From contig NC_014484.1 in the NCBI RefSeq assembly GCF_000147075.1, forward strand, positions 1,009,501 to 1,073,500: a stretch of 64,000 nt of DNA. Direction: 5' to 3'. The DNA comes from Spirochaeta thermophila DSM 6192. Lineage in GTDB: Bacteria > Spirochaetota > Spirochaetia > Winmispirales > Winmispiraceae. Numbering within the stretch: position 1 is the stretch's first letter; each line of letters begins with the position of its first letter. The position numbers were made by a program, and so were the translations under genes. The notes beneath the pieces are model-generated. The model was not told the origin of the DNA. It searched no databases and worked only from the letters and a program-made list of their open reading frames with translations. Shown in pieces: positions 62,191-64,000 of the stretch.

Positions 62191-63369
62191 ATGGAATTGA
62201 AGACCGTGAAGGATATAGAGGTGAGGGGCAAGAAGGTTCTCGTGCGTGTGGACTTCAATGTGCCTCTCAAGGACGGAGTGATCACCGACGACACCCGCAT
62301 TCGTGCTGCGCTTCCCACCCTGCAGTACCTGCTCGACCAGGGGGCTGCGCTCATCGTCATGAGTCATCTCGGGAGACCGAAGGGTGAGCGGAAGCCGGAG
62401 TACAGCCTTTCCCCCGTGGCCGAGCGTCTCGGAGAACTCCTGGGCCGGGAGGTGAAAATGGCGCCGGATTGTGTGGGGCCGGAGGTGGAGCGGATGGCCG
62501 AGGCGCTCACGCCGGGTGAAGTCCTCCTCCTCGAGAACGTGAGATTCCACAAGGAAGAGACCAGCAACGACCCCGATTTTGCGAAAAAGCTCGCCTCCCT
62601 CGGCGAGGTGTATGTGAACGACGCCTTCGGGAGTGCGCACCGGGGCCATGCCTCCACCGAAGGGATCGCTCACCTTCTTCCCGCGGCGGCGGGATTCCTC
62701 ATGGAGAAGGAGGTCAAGTTTCTCTCCTACGTCCTCGAGAATCCCGAGAAGCCGTTCGTTGCGGTCATCGGCGGGGCGAAGGTCTCTACGAAGATCGGTG
62801 TCCTCGAATCCCTCCTCTCCAAGTGCACCGCCATGGTGATCGGCGGAGGTATGGCCTATACCTTCCTCAAGGTGCAGGGCCACTCCATCGGGAACTCGCT
62901 CTACGAGGAGGAGTCCGCCGACACCGCACGTTCCTTCCTCGAGAAGGCCGGGGAGTTGGGAGTGGAGGTGATCCTCCCCGAGGATCACCTGGTGGCCTCG
63001 GAGTTCTCTGAGCAGGCGAAGGCGGAGTACGTGGATGCGGTGGATATCCCTGAGGGTAAGGTGGGCATGGACATCGGCCCCCGCACCGTGGAGAAGGCGT
63101 GTGCGCGCATCCGTGGGGCGAAGACGGTGGTGTGGAACGGTCCCATGGGGGTCTTCGAGTTCCCGGCATTTGCAGAGGGCACCAGAAAGGTGGCCGAGGC
63201 GATCGCCGAGTGCAAAGGCACCACTGTGGTGGGCGGAGGTGATTCGGTGGCGGCGGCGAATGCCTTCGGTGTGGCCGACAAGATGACGCATGTCTCCACC
63301 GGTGGTGGAGCCTCTCTGGAATTCCTGGAGGGCAAACCCCTTCCCGGTATCGAAGTGTTGAAGAAGTAA
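62191..63369 (+). CDS. pgk: Phosphoglycerate kinase
   Basis: A 392-residue two-domain kinase. N-domain: [31 protein letters not shown] and [21 protein letters not shown]-domain: [36 protein letters not shown] and [15 protein letters not shown]. It makes ATP from 1,3-bisphosphoglycerate. The ATG at 62191 follows gagaggaggg, so upstream in-frame starts are rejected. Confidence 0.97.
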   Translation: MELKTVKDIEVRGKKVLVRVDFNVPLKDGVITDDTRIRAALPTLQYLLDQGAALIVMSHLGRPKGERKPEYSLSPVAERLGELLGREVKMAPDCVGPEVERMAEALTPGEVLLLENVRFHKEETSNDPDFAKKLASLGEVYVNDAFGSAHRGHASTEGIAHLLPAAAGFLMEKEVKFLSYVLENPEKPFVAVIGGAKVSTKIGVLESLLSKCTAMVIGGGMAYTFLKVQGHSIGNSLYEEESADTARSFLEKAGELGVEVILPEDHLVASEFSEQAKAEYVDAVDIPEGKVGMDIGPRTVEKACARIRGAKTVVWNGPMGVFEFPAFAEGTRKVAEAIAECKGTTVVGGGDSVAAANAFGVADKMTHVSTGGGASLEFLEGKPLPGIEVLKK

Positions 63370-63380
63370 GGAGCAGTACC

Positions 63381-64000
63381 GTGACTGAGAGACGGCCTTT
63401 CATCGCAGGAAACTGGAAGATGCACAAGACGACAGGGGAGGCTCGCGCCCTTGCGGAGGCCCTTGTGGAGAACCTCAAGGACTGCCCCCACAAGGTGATG
63501 GTCGCTCCTCCCTTCACTGCCCTCTCCGCGGTGCGGGAGGTGCTGAAGGGATCCCCTATCCTCTTGGGGGCACAGAACATGTGTTCCGTGAGGGAGGGCG
63601 CCCACACCGGTGAGATCTCCGTCCTCATGCTCAAGGATCTCGATGTCTCGGTGGTGATACTGGGCCATTCCGAACGACGTCTCATCTATGGAGAGACCGA
63701 CAGGCTCATCAACGAAAAGGTACGCCTCGCGCTCGAAGAGGGGATGGAGGTGATCCTCTGCGTGGGGGAGACCCTCGAACAGAGGGAGGCCGGCAAGGCA
63801 GAACAGGTGGTCGAGGAGCAGGTGAAGCGAGGGCTCGATGGGGTGGCCCCGGAGGATCTCTCCCGTGTGACCATCGCGTATGAACCGGTATGGGCCATCG
63901 GTACGGGGCGGACCGCGCGACCTGAAGATGCCGATGCGATGCACAGGCACATCCGCAGGACCGTTGCAGGTCTACACGGTACGGATGCGGCGGAGGCCCT
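63381..64000 (+). CDS. tpiA: Triosephosphate isomerase (3' truncated by window)
   Basis: About 206 residues visible, beginning with GTG (aaggagcagtacc upstream). Motifs: FIAGNWKMHKT with the catalytic Lys, LGHSERR with the catalytic His and YEPVWAIGTG with the catalytic Glu. It interconverts dihydroxyacetone phosphate and glyceraldehyde-3-phosphate. The last part of the gene lies beyond base 64000. Confidence 0.96.
   Translation, partial: MTERRPFIAGNWKMHKTTGEARALAEALVENLKDCPHKVMVAPPFTALSAVREVLKGSPILLGAQNMCSVREGAHTGEISVLMLKDLDVSVVILGHSERRLIYGETDRLINEKVRLALEEGMEVILCVGETLEQREAGKAEQVVEEQVKRGLDGVAPEDLSRVTIAYEPVWAIGTGRTARPEDADAMHRHIRRTVAGLHGTDAAEA

Overview
This 64 kb window comes from a GC-rich spirochaete. 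The flagellar gene order flgE-flbD-motA-motB-fliL-fliM-fliY-fliO-fliP-fliQ-fliR-flhB-flhA-flhF-flhG-orf-fliA-fapA, a FlaA filament-sheath protein, a spiro-SPASM radical SAM protein and a UPF0164-like outer-membrane protein are all spirochaetal. The high GC and free-living gene content suggest a Spirochaeta (Winmispira) thermophila-like organism; that name is inferred from recall, not from a search.

Layout. 1-17.6 kb: flagellar motor, switch, export and regulatory operon on the + strand, ending in fapA and two small conserved genes. 17.6-22.3 kb (- strand): tonB-exbD-exbB, a frameshifted BioD/DRTGG-type ATPase gene and cimA (citramalate synthase). cimA has what looks like a complete ilv-type transcription attenuator. 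22.6-24.2 kb (+): tRNA-Val(TAC), a fumarylacetoacetate-hydrolase family gene, and a queuosine-precursor transporter behind a preQ1-I riboswitch. 24.2-29.6 kb: membrane and ankyrin proteins of unknown role and an outer-membrane protein. 29.7-39.5 kb (+): a frameshifted repeat protein, a 1530-residue membrane SpoIIE-type phosphatase and small envelope proteins. 39.5-41.0 kb (-): xseA-xseB. 41.1-47.6 kb (+): a putative glycan cassette (radical SAM/SPASM, glycosyltransferase-like, cytidylyltransferase-like, PseG-like/methyltransferase fusion, ATP-grasp). 47.6-50.3 kb (+): amidase, GerMN protein, flaA. 50.3-54.6 kb: small envelope genes, a PLP enzyme, a LOG-family gene and a DUF434 gene. 54.6-61.0 kb (+): phoH-pgpH-ybeY-corC-like-TPR operon. 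61.1-64.0 kb (+): gap-pgk-tpiA glycolytic genes, the last cut by the window end.

Most genes sit in tight operons with ATGA or GTGA overlaps. Several convergent pairs share one palindromic stop (CTAG or TTAA). Promoters where visible are sigma70-like. In at least five cases the -10 box lies only 6-7 nt before the start codon with no Shine-Dalgarno, which suggests leaderless mRNAs. The most notable signals are the cimA attenuator with its leaderless leader peptide, the preQ1 riboswitch, the leaderless promoter class, the glycan cassette and two single-base frameshifts in G/C runs. There is no CRISPR array, insertion sequence or rRNA in the window. The only gene-free stretch over 300 bases (about 22333-22759) is filled by the attenuator, the tRNA and its terminator.
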